Origin: Hydractinia symbiolongicarpus
Lineage: Eukaryota; Cnidaria; Hydrozoa; Anthoathecata; Hydractiniidae
DNA: 64,000 nt
Reading direction: 5' to 3'
Assembly (NCBI RefSeq): GCF_029227915.1
Contig: NC_079878.1
Coordinates: 25,445,501 to 25,509,500, forward strand
The notes under the pieces are model-generated. The model had not been told where the DNA came from. It did no database searches and saw only the letters and a program-made list of their open reading frames with translations. The position numbers were made by a program, and so were the translations under genes. This document shows positions 1 through 11,492 of the stretch, piece by piece (the first letter of the stretch is position 1; every line of letters begins with the position of its first letter).

Positions 1-755
1 GAAATTCTCTTTACGCAATCAACATTCACTTAACACACAAATATAGATACCTAATCCATCCGCATTGTTGTCAATATTTGCAACACACAAGCTACCCTGA
101 TCAAATTCTTCTTCAGCACCACCACACCAAGTTGACCACCATTCCCGAGCTTTAAACAATGACATATTCAAGTGTATATATTGTAATCTAGTAATATTAT
201 AAAAAAGAATACTTATATCAAATTACTCAGTGATTATAGTCAGACAACCTGATTGTTAGCAAAAGAAGCATCAGGTGGCACATCTTAAACTAAAATTACC
301 ATTTTTAAGACCTTCACCCAACACTAAAAATGCCTATTACATTTTAAATCTCATCATCATCATTATCATCATTCTTGGGTTAGCAATTAATATGTATATC
401 TAAAACAAAATTTTACATATTAATTCATAGCATTATTCTAGAGATATTACTTTCTTCGGTTCAAAAATGATTTCAATTTGTTCTTTTCAATAATCAGCCG
501 TTGTAGTTGTTCGCTTTAAGTAAGAGAAATATATGGAATGTTTCTTTTCTAAGCAATATTGATATGTATTGTGCAACTGTGCTTAGAACTATACTAATTT
601 TTGGTTAACGCATACAAATTGCTACAAATTAGATTATTAATGGATTTTTCCCACAATGGCACCAAAAGTGTAATTGAAAAAAAAACAAGTTTTAAATAAT
701 TTGTCATCTAAGTAAATTTTAAGTTTAGTTAAATATCATATGGAATAAAAATTAT
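1..755. other. no gene seen; downstream flank of USB1
   Basis: AT-rich sequence beyond the stop codon of the minus-strand USB1 gene. I see no convincing coding frame, tRNA fold or terminal repeat. A run of CATCATCAT triplets at about 350-375 weakly resembles the start of the interspersed motif found at 10805, 34191 and 39898. Confidence 0.5.
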
Positions 756-1547
756 TTAAACAAAGCAAACTTGGTATGTTCTATTTCCTGATCTCATACA
801 AATCTTCTCAGCAGACATGTAGTGAATTTCCTCAGCAAAAGTTTGATTGTGCAAATAATTTTCAATTTCATCTTTTTTGTCACCCAACACCCATGCGATA
901 CTAGTATGAAATGATGGTGGGTCGTAGTACTTTTCTAATTTGTAATCAGAGTATATGGAATCAACTTTGGTGGTTATATTTTTGAAATCTTGAACGCCTT
1001 GTATAACTTCAACACCAATAAATGTCCGAGTTTTCTCATCATTCACGTAAACTTGTATTTTTTGCAGTCCATACGTATATGACATTTTGTTTAAAAATTT
1101 CTGTTGAAGTTCTTTAAAAATTGGTTCGATCCAGTAGTGACGTAACGAAACTGTTCTGGAGCAACTAATATGACAATCAGAAATTGGAAAAAGATGAATA
1201 TCTTTCTTGTAACCAGCAGTAAGGACCTCAGCTATGCTTTCATAAAAGTTTGTAAATGAAGTTGTGCTTTGAAGTGGTATATAGATGTATGTTGCCCAAT
1301 TTCCTTCAAAATGATCAAATGAACGAATTCTTCCATTGTGCTTTATCAATTTTTGTTTATTATCTGTTAAATTTACTTCTTTCTCAAACAAGTTTGGTGG
1401 AAGTGGCAATTTCTGTTTATTCCCACCATATTTGCTATCTTGCTTTCTTTTTCGTGATCTATTACAAGGCTTTATTGTATCATCTGATTCAGTTGCACTC
1501 CCACTGTCTTCACTGCCACTGTCAGAATATGATACAAGCTTTGACAT
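756..1547 (-). CDS. USB1: U6 snRNA phosphodiesterase USB1 (Mpn1 family), single exon
   Basis: Encodes 263 residues. USB1 enzymes are nuclear 3'-5' RNA exonucleases of the 2H phosphodiesterase fold that trim the oligo(U) tail of U6 snRNA and leave a protected 3' end for spliceosome assembly. Both catalytic HxS tetrads are present: HIS at residues 126-128, followed by the family-typical RTVSLRHYWI, and HTS at 214-216 in the context PSFHTSIAW. The N-terminus (1-45) is Ser/Asp- and Lys/Arg-rich, like the disordered nuclear leader of other family members. The length matches the usual 265 or so residues, and the frame runs from ATG to TAA without a break. Vertebrate USB1 is split into several exons, whereas here the whole protein is one exon. 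No poly(A)-like tract or target-site duplication is evident, so intron loss is as likely as retroposition. It lies outside the duplicated unit. Identification is firm. Confidence 0.93.
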   Translation of the reverse strand: MSKLVSYSDSGSEDSGSATESDDTIKPCNRSRKRKQDSKYGGNKQKLPLPPNLFEKEVNLTDNKQKLIKHNGRIRSFDHFEGNWATYIYIPLQSTTSFTNFYESIAEVLTAGYKKDIHLFPISDCHISCSRTVSLRHYWIEPIFKELQQKFLNKMSYTYGLQKIQVYVNDEKTRTFIGVEVIQGVQDFKNITTKVDSIYSDYKLEKYYDPPSFHTSIAWVLGDKKDEIENYLHNQTFAEEIHYMSAEKICMRSGNRTYQVCFV

Positions 1548-2984
1548 TATATACCAGACGCGAAGAAGGAACAGTTTATTGATTGTACTGACACAGAGAA
1601 GACAAAATATGCAGACCTATCAATAAGGGGAGAGGAATGCTCTTGCTCACGCAAAGGCTAGCCCAATTCAGAGAAATAAGGAACTAGCTGAGCAATTATT
1701 TGCTCCCCCAATTCTAAAAAAAGTTTTTCTGGATGAGCAATATCAATTCATCTCACATGGAAATCAATGTTCCCTTCTTATTATTTACAATAAAAAAGAA
1801 CCAAGATATATATATATATATATAAAAAAAATAAAACAGATAAAAAAGACTTTGTGATAAAATAGGTGTTTATAAGCTTATTCTATTTATTCAGATTGCT
1901 TGCCCAGTTTACATTATTGTAACCTTGGTGGAGCGATTTATTGCTCTGGTGTTATTTTCTGATTGATAGGCCTGAATATGCCTTACTATTATATATATGA
2001 AATTTTACTTTTTAACGAAATCAAGCAATATATTGTGACAATAATTATTGCAAAATAGATTTCTAACTGTTTACATAAAACCTAAAGTTAACTCAAACCA
2101 GTTTAAGTTAGAAATGCTTTATTTTCGTCAACATGAGTTTGTTTGTAAAGCGAAGTGAAACTCACTTTGGGTGGAGGTTTACTTTGATCATATTGACGGA
2201 AGAGAATTTTAAACTGCTGCAAGATTTTCATGTAAACAATTCTTTCGAAGTGATTTTTGTCACAAGACAAAGGTTGTGAATGTAGGAGTCAGTCCTTTAC
2301 AGGCTAATGCCAAAGTCAACTCGAGGTGAAACATGAATGCAGGTCAAGTTTTTTAGTGATATATGGAAAGTAATAATGCCCAACTTTTACTCTGGGTCTG
2401 ACTTAAATGCTGCCTAAATATGCACCAGTAGATCAGGTTTGTACTGAAAATATAGGATTATAATATCAAAATATGCTTGTACAAAACGTTGGGATATATA
2501 GGTAAAGAGTCTAAAAAACATTATACCACAAACATAAGTGTAAGCTATAACCAAGACAAGAGACAACATGACAGATGTATAGTATTATTGTCATGCATGC
2601 ACAAGATGAAATAAGAAATTTGTTTCTGCAAACATTTTCCAGCCAATTTTCAGTCGTCGCACAATATTTTCTGTTCATTACTTAAATTATGCAGATATTA
2701 TAAACATTTACCCCCTCAAAAAGACAAATAAACGCAAAAGCCCAGTAGTAGTAGCACTAAAACAAATAATTGCTGTTGTCAAATCAATAAATATGATGCC
2801 TTGATAAAAATGTTAAATACAACACCTCACTCAACCTCTTTCAAATAAAATCAACTTGGTTTAAAGTGGAAGGTAAGCTTTGTGACTACTTTGTCCGAAA
2901 AGTTTTGGTAAAATTTTTTTGCACATATATAATGTATGGATCAATTAAACAAGCTAATATTTTCAAAATGAATCCTGACCTGTT
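1548..2984. other. no gene seen; upstream flank of USB1
   Basis: Intergenic. Contains a short (TA)n run near 1807-1823 and a T/A-rich tract. It should hold the USB1 promoter near 1550, but no clear TATA or initiator element can be called. Confidence 0.4.
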
Positions 2985-3190
2985 CTAATGAATTTTAAAC
3001 AATCTATAGGGCAATGTTATTGCATTCTATAATCTTGTTTTGCTGTTTTTAAACAATTTGCAGTGATGTTTTCGCATTCTATGATTCCATAATGATGGCT
3101 TTTAAGCAACCTGTGACAATGTTTTTGAAATTCCACAACCCCATTTTAATGTTTGTTAAACAATCTGTGGTTAAGTGTAATGTTTGTCTA
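2985..3190 (+). repeat. degenerate tandem repeat, unit about 60 bp (arm 1)
   Basis: About three diverged units, each with the pattern TTTTTAAACAAT, then GCAGTGATGTTTT, then CATTCTATAAT, then TGTTTTGATG. Units recur near 2993, 3050 and 3105. The same unit recurs in reverse complement at 3540-3810 and in a related form at 28655-28880. Confidence 0.5.
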
Positions 3191-3539
3191 ACTGATATTC
3201 AATCATAGCGAAAATTTTTGTCTTACAGCAATTGTCTATCTTATATTTAAAACTCCTCATGTTAGTCTTTTCAGTCTTTTTAGTTTGCATGATTACTTAA
3301 TCAAGTTACAGTTATGTATAACTGTAACTCGCATAAGTAAAATAGATTTTTTTTGCAACAGTGACATAATAAACAATGTATTTAGATCGTTTTCTGATAA
3401 TAGTTAAGATATTTTTATATTCTTAATTGCTTTTGTTTATGAATTCTCAAACTATGCACTGAAAGTATTTCCAAGACCATCTCACAATGATTTATTCATA
3501 TTTCTGAATAACAATGGTCTATTATTAAATTGCTGTTTT

Positions 3540-3810
3540 AGATTGTTGAAAAAGCAAGCAGGGTTGTGGAAAGCGAAAGCATGACTATAGATCCTTTAAA
3601 AACCATTAAAACAAAATCGTAAAAAGCAAAAACATCCCATACAACTTTTAAAAACCCTCGATGGAATGGAATTGTAGAAAGCCAAAGTATTGCTGTCGAA
3701 AGTTTAAAAAGCATCAAAACAGGACTATAAGAAAAGAAAACATTGCTGTTATTTATTTGAAAACATTTAAAACAAGTATATATTTGAAGACTTTTCTTTG
3801 CAAAAATTTA
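3540..3810 (-). repeat. degenerate tandem repeat, unit about 60 bp (inverted arm 2)
   Basis: Units with the pattern CATTAAAACA, GATTATAGAAAGC, AAAACATTGCTGT, TTTAAAAAC are reverse complements of the units at 2985-3190. The two arms flank about 350 bp and could form an imperfect hairpin. The short reading frame at 3661-3846 lies in this repeat and is not a gene. Confidence 0.5.
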
Positions 3811-4280
3811 AGTTTCTTTCGGCCAACAGAGACAAGAAAGTTATGATAGAGAGAAATCCTTTCTTTCGGCTATCAGAGAATTGCTAGTTCAGATGCTAAA
3901 ACATGTTAAAACGTTCCCCACTTGTCTCAACAACAAGAAAAAATACTAATTTTCGTTTTAAAAATCTTTAATGTAATTTTAGATTCTACAAGTTGCAAGC
4001 AACATATTAAAAAAGTAAAAAACTTTGTAGACATTCTTAACAATCTAAATAATTACAAAGAGTAAAGGGAATAAACAAAAATTTTTCTTGTAAACACACC
4101 ATTATGTATCATTCGAATGCATGATACACATCATGAACGATCATGAACATTGGTAACAATTGTGACTATCGCAACTTTAAAAGGATAATCATGCTAACAC
4201 ATTTTTTTTCCTAAATGGGGAAGATCAAGATAGCATTGTGGATTGTGTGTGTTTACATATGCTCTTGTGCATATTTTTCA

Positions 4281-4590
4281 GGGCTAGCTTTACAAATATT
4301 GAGGGATATACCCTGTCTATTATTTTCAGAAGGGGCCATGGTTTGGATGGGAAGTCTAGAGTATTCAATGGTCACTTTAAGCTACGCAGACTCAATTAGC
4401 TTTACCAGATAACTCCTTTCAACATCCAATGACACACACAGTATACCATCTCCCTCATTTTCCTCACATTGATGAGGGTAATCTGAGTGGCAACATACAC
4501 TCACCCATATTAAATCACCACCCAGGGGAATCAAACCTTGTTCTCCCGCAAAAAGTACAAGAGTTACAACCACAAGGCTAGGGTGGCACA
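4281..4590 (-). mobile_element. tRNA-derived SINE, full length, minus strand
   Basis: Read on the minus strand it starts with a tRNA-like head (GTGCCACCCTAGCCTTGTGG as a degenerate A-box region, then GGTTTGATTCC as the B box). A body of about 200 bp follows, ending in GAGGGTATATCCCTCAATATTTGTAAAGCTAGCC-like sequence. The same head, body and tail occur at 10204-10519, and shortened forms at 7508 and 38367. SINEs are non-coding and are copied by LINE machinery. Confidence 0.75.
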
Positions 4591-4827
4591 ATATGCGCCT
4601 AAGTACTGCAAAATGCATGGCATATAAATAATATAAATTTTAACAAATTTGTTGCCACACTTTAATAATAGTTGTAAACATTTAAAAATTGCTGGATTGC
4701 AACTGCAGTATCCTGTGTAGCTAATTGTGGATTTATCAAAATACAAAACATAATGAGACCAGGGAATAAAAGCCCCATAAAAGCATTTATATTATAACAC
4801 AGCATAGTGACACTGTGATTCTCTTAA

Positions 4828-5577
4828 CCCTATTCGGTCCGGGGTTTTTCGAACATAGTATGACTGGGGGGGGGGGGGCGGATTCCGCCCCCCCTCAATA
4901 ACTTTTCATAGGATTGTTCAAATTGAATCAAACTTCGCACACTTATAGTACGTCAAAAAAGGAACAAAATGGCAGCAATAAATTTTTTCTTGCGTCAGCA
5001 CATTTTCTGTGACGTCATCAGAAGCTTGAAAATTGTTAAAAATGCCACTATCTGGTTAAAGTATAATTACTTTTGTTCTAGAGCGAATTTTTACATTCTG
5101 TTTGAAGTTTCTGAAAGCTAAATAAAATGTTTTTAACATATCTTCCGGTTTTTACATGGATCGGATAAAAAATTGCCAAAAATTGCCCGAAAATCCGTTT
5201 TTTTCCGATTTTCGGGTAAAATCCGACAAAATCGGGAAATCGGATTAGTCACGTGTCAAAATTATTCAAAATGATCCTTCTTGATGAAACAAAGTTGTGT
5301 TGCAAGTTTCTAGTTCTAAGGATAATCCTAACAGGAGTTATTATATTTTCCCCATTATAAGGATTTCATAGAGATTTTAGGGGTAGTTTCGAGTAATGGC
5401 TAATATCAAAGCCTCTGAAAGGTATGGGACCTAAAAATTTAGCATGCAGGTGTCTAATAGATAAATGTTGAAACTCAGTAAGTATCATAGCCATATAAGA
5501 AAGCAATCAGGAGTTATTAAAAAAAAACCGTCAGGGGGGGCGGAATCCGCCCCCCCCCCCCTCCGGACCGAATAGGG
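4828..5577. mobile_element. non-autonomous TTAA-flanked DNA element (piggyBac- or Kolobok-like MITE)
   Basis: A 750-bp element bounded by TTAA at 4824-4827 and 5578-5581. The terminal inverted repeats are CCCTATTCGGTCCGG at the left and its reverse complement at the right (15 bp perfect). Sub-terminal G-runs flank mutual inverted copies of GGCGGATTCCGCC. The CCC start and TTAA duplication are typical of piggyBac; Kolobok also uses TTAA. No transposase frame is present. The equivalent site in copy 2 (about 36393) reads CTCTTAAGATTT, a perfect empty site. Confidence 0.9.
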
Positions 5578-5581
5578 TTAA

Positions 5582-7507
5582 GATTTCTGACACGTTTAAT
5601 TTAAGGGGAACATACTAATTATACTGCAAATTTAAGTGGAGGATACTAAATTAAATGTGTAAGTGTATTGAGCGAATCACAGCGTCAAAACAGCATATTC
5701 AAAAGTTGCTACTGCTGAACAGGAATTAATTAGCAATTTATTATCCAAAGTAGTCCTAAACATGCTTCTAATTAAGAGCACTGCACCAAATCGGTGTGTG
5801 GTGTGGAGGGGGGGGGGTGGGATTCCCCCTTTTTCTATCTTTTAAAACATAGGCTAACATTCCCCTACCTGTAATCCCCTGTAATCTGTTACAGTATTAG
5901 GGAGCAAGAATAGCTTGAAAGGGTAACCATAAACTTTATCGTTCATGAAATTTGTGTCAGCCACTCACTGCTTCGCTACCGTGCATATAAACAGAGCAAC
6001 ACCCTCCTCCACCATAAAAAAATAATTTCTATAAAAAAGAGTGAAAACAGGGGAAGGGAGAAAGGTGAATAACTGATTCAGAAGAAACCGTGACTCGCTT
6101 TCGATTTCACGTTTCCATACAAAAAATGGTAGCTCTAGCTAGCAAGGAGCAAGTGAATTTGTTTCTGCATGGCTAAGAACGGCACTGTCGGTAAAGTTAG
6201 TTTATTATAGAATGTAATCAATACTTTTGATATTTAATCGTCAATTTTTATACTGTTTATACCTAGCTAGCTCTTTGACACAAATTTTATTTTCCAAATG
6301 ATTCAAATGATAGCTTCGCTAGCTAACTAACTAGCTATCTATAGATAAGATACTCAGAGGATCCAGAACTTTTAATTTTATTTGGTTGTCTAAGATCAGT
6401 TGCTAAGATGGATTAGTTGGGTATAATAATTTTTTAGACCTCTCCACTGCCTTTTTGGCATTGTAGTTGCTTATTATGTAGCTAGCTAGATAGTAATTTA
6501 TGTTTGACATTGTTAACATAAAGTTTGACATAACATCACTAAGCTACATAAACCTTGAAATTTCAATCCAATTAGACAACAGCTAGCGTAGATTACAATC
6601 TACTACTACTGCTACTAGTTTATTTGACAAAGTATGTTGTACAATAAGAATCAGCATAAGCTGATATGGACCTAAAAAAATTATCTAACCAACAAAAAAT
6701 TGTTTGTGATAAAATAAGAAGCCCTGCGGCTTTAAGATTTCCGTCATTAGCCTGAAAGATTTTGAAATTAAAAGTAGACCTTGAAAACGGAGAATTATGG
6801 GGTAAACAAATCACGAGTATCACGATTCTTAACTATTTTTGTAACTAACCTGCAATGTTAAAATACAACTCAATAAATAAAAAATAAAAATTTTACATAG
6901 TAAAATGAAGTATTCTAAAATAACAGTTAAAACTTTAACTGGATATTTTTAAAAGTGATCAGGAAAATTCTGGAAATTCCAGAATACAAATCTTGCTATG
7001 TAGAAACTTGACGATTCGAATATAATAACTTCTGAACGAGCTCTATTTGAATGATGAAGTAGTTCATTGTTTATTAATTCAGCAATAAATACATATTAGC
7101 ATTTCAGTATTTAGGCCTTCAAAATTTACTCTCTTGTTGAAAATTTTTTGAAAATGGTGATGGTGCATGGTTTGATAACAGCTGATCTGAAAAAGAAAGT
7201 ACGTTAAAATAAGAAACAAGAATACAATTTAACCATAAACTGCACTAAAACCAGGTTCTTTTAATATTGTCTCTTTTTAATCTCTGCCTCTTTGATTTAA
7301 AAAGGGAATTTAATACAAAGATACAAATCCATGTGATGTGATGCACAGGTATATTTCATGAGATTTTTAAAAACCAAGTCATTTCTAAGAAATCTTAGAA
7401 AAATATTTTGTGATACTTTGGGTTGATCTCAAGAAAGATTTTCAAGCAAATTAGGCACAAGGAGAACTGATAGTTAGCCAGTAACAGAATAGTTAGCCGT
7501 TTTCAAT
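5582..7507. other. no gene seen; duplicated spacer
   Basis: Matches 36395-38366. Holds a poly(G) run near 5809, AGCT/GCTAGC-rich stretches (6240-6500) and scattered short frames that are not supported as genes. The minus-strand frame at 6620-6823 is open in both copies but has no recognisable domain. Confidence 0.4.
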
Positions 7508-7673
7508 GGCGCCATAGCTTGGTGGTTATAACTCTGGCACTTTGTGAGGGAGAACAGGGTTCGATTCCCGTTGGCGGCAATTCAATATTATGCTACCATA
7601 GCCCCGGACTAGGAATCCCTATCTAAGCTATGACCTTTCCTGGAAATAATAGACAGGATTTGTAAGGCTAGCC
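7508..7673 (+). mobile_element. tRNA-derived SINE, internally deleted, plus strand
   Basis: The head has a good A box (TAGCTTGGTGG) and a perfect B box (GGTTCGATTCC) in a 70-nt tRNA-like stretch. It then passes to ACCATAGCCCCGG, AAGCTATGACC and the family tail CTGGAAATAAT...GGCTAGCC, with most of the middle body missing. It would not fold as a functional tRNA gene. The copy-2 counterpart at 38367 has lost the B-box region. Confidence 0.75.
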
Positions 7674-8437
7674 ATATAAAATATACAGACATTCTATTTA
7701 TCTATGCAGAATAATTATATATACAGTGCGTACAGTATAATTAGCTGCTTATACAGCTACTTATACAATATATATCTTTTTACTTAAATTTTCACTTTTC
7801 TTCGTTATCGATCTCCCCTAGCCATCTATATTTATATAGATCAACATAAAGTTGTGATTCAATTAAAACCAAGAAAAAGAACAAGAAACGATTTTGCAAA
7901 AAAGATATAATTTTACTGTAGCTAGCAGTACATATGTCGTCTATATTATTAAACAACAAAACTATTCTCATTTCAAGAAAAAACATGGAAAAGACGCAGT
8001 TAGCTGTAAAGAACACAAAGAAGCTTTTAACAGCTAATTATACTAGGCGTAGCATCTAATTATCCTGCATCAGCTAACTCTATATTGTTACAGGTTAATT
8101 ATCAGTTCATTGACTGCTCATTGCAAGCAACAATAAGCTTTTGTCACGTTTCGACAACTTTTCTGCAAAACATATAAAAAAAATCCTGTGCGAATATATA
8201 TATCTTTTTTATCTGATAGAAGTTTTCCCACAAAGTTTCATTTGGAAGTTATTTTTAGCCCCCCTTTTTCCCATAAGAACAGGAGTTGAGTGTCCAGTGA
8301 TGGAAGAACTACGCAAGACAGTATAAAGGTTTTTTGTTGCTTGCTCTTTAAGAAAAAAAGGCACTCTAATCAAAGCACTATTTTGTGTAGCTAGCTCCAT
8401 GCTAGCTAGCAAGTAAGTAATTTCATGAAAGGGTATG

Positions 8438-9654
8438 CAGGCCTTGCCATGAGCAAATAACCTCCCGAGCAATTAATTGCTCGCATCAGAGTGTCCATGC
8501 GAGCAATTTTGCTCGCCATATTTTTCGCTAAAAAAACTTTACATTTAGTCTCTCAGGGCATCTTTTTCAGGAGAGGCGTGCGCCTTGGCACACACCTAAA
8601 TCGTTTCAGGCGTGTGATTAAAATGCCTGCCACATTTCCAGTTTGGTCGGACATGTCTGTGGCTCGCTTAGAACTTCCGAATTATACGTCCGAATTATTA
8701 ATTAGTCCTGGTCCTTAAAATCCACGAGCAAACCTATTCATAGCCAACCTGACCATCCTAGCTAATTCACCGACTCCTGACTTAGTTAAAAGAACTACTT
8801 AGACATAAATCTCTTTTGCCTGGCCCCTTCGTCGTTGGTAACCAGGTCTTACACAAGAAATCCAGCCATGCGGTTCTTAACTAATACGGAGGTGAATGCC
8901 GATGGAGCACGGATGACGCAAGTATGCAAAACTGCACTTACAGGCGGAACAGACAATTTATCATGGATTTAATTGTAGATAATTTCTTCATTTGACGAAA
9001 CAATTGGAAACCATAGCAGGTCCAAATTTAATGGATTATTTTCTTTATGCGCAACTGTTATTCAAACAATTTTAAAAACAAAACCCACGTATAATTTTTT
9101 TTTCTGTCTAAATTTTATGTACCTAAAGTTTTATTTAAACCATGCAGATAAAGATTTTTTTTTAATTTGAAAACGAAGCATATTTTTTTCTATTTGCTGA
9201 AAAATAAACAATAAATTTATGAAAACGACAGTATAGTCATGCATACTATTTCGGACATGTAGAAAAGAAAGTTAAGATTGAGAGAGTCACTATACCAGGA
9301 GACGCTCGATCATCGTGTTTAGGGTTCATGATTTAAAACGTCTCCCGCTTTTCTACTGCAAAATGAATGCGCAACAAAGATTAACCTTAATGCCTGTATC
9401 ACACACGTTTTACAAAATGGCGAATGAAATTTTGCATGATGGGTGGAAAATAATCACAACAAATATCTTTTCAGTTTCAGGTTGAGCGTTCGTGCAGGAA
9501 TTTCACTTAAAAGACCAATCAATTCTTGAGAAAAACGTTTACACTTATCTCAAAATGTTAACATTTACGCGAGCAATAGAATGCTCGGGTAACGAGCATT
9601 TACGCGAGCACTATGCGGGCGTGAGCAATTGCTCGCGACTCATGGCAAGGCCTG
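8438..9654. mobile_element. 1.2-kb inverted-repeat DNA element with 5-bp target duplication
   Basis: The terminal inverted repeats CAGGCCTTGCCATGAG are perfect over 16 bp. The target duplication is GTATG (8433-8437 and 9655-9659). Copy 2 has the uninterrupted site GGGTATGTCAGC near 39210. Inside both ends are palindromic blocks such as GAGCAATTAATTGCTCGC and GAGCAATTGCTCGCG. No transposase-like frame is present, so it is non-autonomous. The superfamily is not assigned. Confidence 0.88.
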
Positions 9655-10203
9655 GTATGTCAGCACCAATCCAAAGGAGATCCAAGTCAGCACCAAAATT
9701 TGAGATAGCTAATCAGCACACCTTTCTCACTTAGCTATATATAAAATAATTCTTACCCGATAAAATATACGAATTTAAAAAATAGTGCTTAGCTCCCCAT
9801 CAATAAAGCTACTACGACCAAAACAAAGAGACCAGCAAGGGGGAACAACAAAATGTAAGCACTTTTAGTCATGGCTGCACACGGAATGTTTTGGCCACAT
9901 GAAGAGTACACTCTCTGTTTAGATTGGTCATTTAATTGACAGAGATTAAAATAAAGCATCTTGAAAATGGAATTTTCCGAGCGTTTAGCCTGGATAAAAA
10001 CTTAAAAGCATCCAGGCTTTGTGCTGTCTCTCTCTATCTATCTCCCATCAGGCGATTTTAAAATTCTGCTCCGCATAGCGGCGACGGAAATCAAAAAGAA
10101 TACAAAATCCTAGTACTGGCAAGTGTTATTTCAAGTATTCTAAATTGTGTTAATGAATATCCAAAAATGTGTATGAAAAGATCTATATGTGCATATTTTA
10201 CAT

Positions 10204-10519
10204 GGCTAGCCTCACAAATATCGAGGGATATACCCTTATTTCCAGGAGGTGCCATAGCTTAGATGTAGAGTCCTAGAGTATTTAATGCTCTTTTTGAGCT
10301 GCACAGACCCAATTAGGGCCCGCGCTCTACTAGACAACTCCCGGCAACATCCAACGGCCCACATAATGTGCCATCTCCCCAATTTCCCCCCACATGGCTT
10401 GGGTTAACCCGGGGCTATGGTAACATTCACTCTCCCATGTTAAATCGCCTTCAAGAGGAATCGAATCCCGGTCTCCCACACAGAGTACGAGAGCTATAAC
10501 CACTAATCTACGGCACCAC
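10204..10519 (-). mobile_element. tRNA-derived SINE, full length, minus strand
   Basis: On the minus strand it begins GTGGTGCCGTAGATTAGTGG (A-box region) with GGATTCGATTCC as the B box. The body contains ACCATAGCCCCGGGTTAACC, and the end is GGTATATCCCTCGATATTTG...GGCTAGCC. It shares the whole layout with the copy at 4281-4590. The counterpart in copy 2 (39347-39608) has lost its 3' tail in a deletion. Confidence 0.8.
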
Positions 10520-10804
10520 ATTATTATCACATGTTGCATGTTTGTACCAGCAATTATAATTCTATTTTTTTACACAAATTTTAATTGAAAAAAGATAATA
10601 TATATATACCTAAAAACTCATTCTCTCTCAAATATTCTTTGACAGTCACATGATTTGGGTTGTTGGACACTAGTAAATTCTATGCCAAAAACTGGAGTTC
10701 TATGCCACAAACTGAAATGCACCTATATTTTCCCCAGACGCACAAAACAAAGGGTATCACATTACTTGAGAGTTAATTCATAATGACAAAGTTCTTTTTA
10801 CGTA

Positions 10805-10860
10805 CATCATCATTCATCATTCTCGGCTTAACGTCCATTTTTCATGCTAATGGGTTGGAT
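10805..10860 (+). repeat. short interspersed motif (CATCATT...TTAACGTCC type)
   Basis: The pattern CATCATTCTCGGCTTAACGT, then CCATTTTTCATGCTAATGGGTTGGA, recurs at 39898-39956 (its duplicate) and independently at 34191-34255. A block like this is common in invertebrate genomes and is probably a conserved piece of a SINE or MITE; that attribution is from memory. Confidence 0.5.
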
Positions 10861-11367
10861 CTTAATCATGTCTACATGGGAGACATAACCTTTTTGGCAT
10901 ATAGCACCTTGGTAGAATCTGGTAAAAAACATGCATTTAAATAAATTGATAAATATATAACTCTAATTGGCATTTATGTAAAATAAATATGAATATTAAA
11001 TGTTAAAATTATGAAAATGTTAGAAGTTTATACATATAAATATTTGGCTAGATGGCTCCAATTTTGTGAGAGATATGCCATTTTATCTGAATACATCCTT
11101 ATCCCATGAGGTAAAAATTCTTTAAAATTGACATTGTGACAGGTTTTGTATGTTTATGTAGTTGTGCATATTGTGAAGCACACTTAATGTTCCTAGGATA
11201 AAACCAGTATTAGAAAGACATGTATTTCAAAGGGATATTTGGCGAAAAGGGGTTAGGATGCTGCGCAAGCAGAAATCTACAAGACTGTCCTGAGTGTACC
11301 CAATTTAAGAACACTCTCCTTCATTCAACACCTATCCTAGTCTCATAAAGCATATTTGTCTCAAATA

Positions 11368-11492
11368 ACTTCTCGTTGTTACCTTCTCGCAATTTTTTAC
11401 AACTTTTTGTTGTTTTCTATCATTTTTTTTTTCAACTTTTTCGTTGTTTCCTTTTTTTCTTTTTGCAACTTTTTATTGGTTCCTTTCACTCC
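11368..11492 (+). repeat. CAACTTTTTCGTTG-type low-complexity array
   Basis: Repeats of about 27 bp, CAACTTTTTCGTTG followed by T/C-rich spacers. Copy 2 (46849-46988) has an extra unit, showing array length change since the duplication. The 104-residue frame overlapping it is an artefact of this composition. Confidence 0.6.

Noticed and set aside
1256-1626. Plus-strand frames opposite USB1
   Set aside because: Antisense shadows of the USB1 coding exon.
4382-4618. 78-residue minus-strand frame (and 10330-10539)
   Set aside because: Lies wholly within SINE copies, which are non-coding.
6620-6823. 67-residue minus-strand frame repeated at 37494-37682
   Set aside because: Open in both copies, but shifted in length by indels and without recognisable motif or splice context; probably chance.
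7508-7580. tRNA gene with A and B boxes
   Set aside because: The body continues into a SINE shared with other copies, and the acceptor and anticodon stems do not pair; the same head is found in several SINE copies.
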